Shown here: positions 63,737-64,000 of the stretch, piece by piece
Layout: each line of letters begins with the position of its first letter
Position numbering within the stretch: the first letter of the stretch is position 1
Assembly (NCBI GenBank): GCA_963743425.1
Contig: CAVUPU010000001.1
Coordinates: 1-64,000, forward strand
Length of the DNA: 64,000 nt
Source of the DNA: JAJVID01 sp963743425
GTDB taxonomy: Bacteria; Acidobacteriota; Blastocatellia; RBC074
Direction of reading: 5' to 3'
The notes under the pieces: model-generated
Told to the model about the DNA's origin: nothing
Database searches by the model: none
Seen by the model: the letters and a program-made list of their open reading frames with translations, nothing else
Position numbers and translations under genes: made by a program

Positions 63737-64000
63737 CTACTTATTCGAAGCGGTCTGTGTCTGTCCCTGCGCGCGCAGGTTCTGACTGTCAATCGTGTAA
63801 TCCATCCATCCGATCATCATCTCTTCCCAGGTCTGGTCGCCCCAGCGGACGGTGATGGTCGGGTCGGGATTGAATTTGTTGGCGGCTGAATTGTCGTGGT
63901 GCGCCAGGCATTCGATGCGACTGCCTTTGGGAACGGCGATCGGCTCTTTGACGAAGTAATTCAATTGCCAGTTGAAATCGTACTTCGGAACGCGCAGCAG
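63737..64000 (-). CDS. 3' end of a redoxin/monooxygenase-type secreted protein (partial)
   Basis: 87 codons continue to the right window edge, so the 5' part is outside. The visible region (AHHDNSAANKFNPDPTITVR and WGDQTWEEMMIGW) matches the C-terminal part of the large secreted redoxin/copper-monooxygenase-like proteins common in Acidobacteriota and Verrucomicrobiota, in which the HHDNS and WGDQTWxEMM motifs are conserved. A Met at 63964 lies inside the domain and is not the start. Assignment to family is from these two motifs. Confidence 0.6.
   Translation of the reverse strand: MLRVPKYDFNWQLNYFVKEPIAVPKGSRIECLAHHDNSAANKFNPDPTITVRWGDQTWEEMMIGWMDYTIDSQNLRAQGQTQTASNK

Overview
The window reads as chromosomal DNA of an Acidobacteriota bacterium, most likely class Blastocatellia. 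This is inferred from gene content: two ADOP-type (MacB/FtsX) permeases, a secreted PQQ-type quinoprotein beside a di-haem cytochrome peroxidase, a six-haem cytochrome, a secreted S55-type protein and G+C-rich codon use. No rRNA, tRNA, CRISPR array, integrase or transposase was found.

Layout. 1-14322 (+): part of an exopolysaccharide locus with an asparagine-synthase-like amidotransferase, a Gfo/Idh oxidoreductase-epimerase fusion, a GT2 glycosyltransferase, two NodB-type deacetylases and a WcaJ-like sugar phosphotransferase. Embedded in it is a tightly coupled set that looks like a minimal acyl/aminoacyl carrier pathway: LLM flavin oxidoreductase, free-standing adenylation enzyme, formyltransferase, and two paralogous GNAT-like proteins either side of a free carrier protein. 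14393-17717 (-): a visibly more A+T-rich zinc-ribbon / N6-adenine methylase / HNH nuclease cassette, probably an acquired restriction-type defence module. 17809-30544 (-): CorA, a lipoprotein, a zinc-ribbon membrane protein, a giant TamB-TamA (AsmA/DUF490-Omp85) fusion, a patatin-like protein, MobA and a small hypothetical. 30544-36385: a decayed TIGR04255 gene, a frameshifted S55 protein, remnants of toxin-antitoxin genes, a frameshifted beta-propeller protein and an MqsA-like antitoxin with a truncated partner. 36714-45300 (+): a heat-shock island (hsp20, clpB, grpE, groEL, clpC/A-like). 45402-54663: aminotransferase, coiled-coil secreted protein, SDR, then two ADOP permeases around a chimeric HExxH peptidase. 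55289-64000: mainly periplasmic redox proteins (six-haem cytochrome, YHS-like protein, quinoprotein, di-haem peroxidase, VOC protein, amidohydrolase, and the 3' end of another gene).

Two patterns cut across the genes. First, most intergenic gaps hold a long inverted repeat, often perfect (16-39 bp arms), with sequence mostly unique to the locus; many arms or loops are tandem heptanucleotides (GGATTGC, GGGGAAT, TTGGTGG, AGGTGTC, AAAATGG, TTTTATC). Some have entered coding sequence: inside and at the N-terminus of mobA, at the end of clpB, and over the export-signal region of the di-haem peroxidase. A 10-mer (CGCGGTACTG) recurs at three loci. Second, five genes need eight frame corrections and all eight are in the same direction, one extra base each. 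That suggests either insertion-type sequence error or a real process; raw reads or a second genome would decide.

Functional assignments rest on recognised motifs and context only; no search was run.
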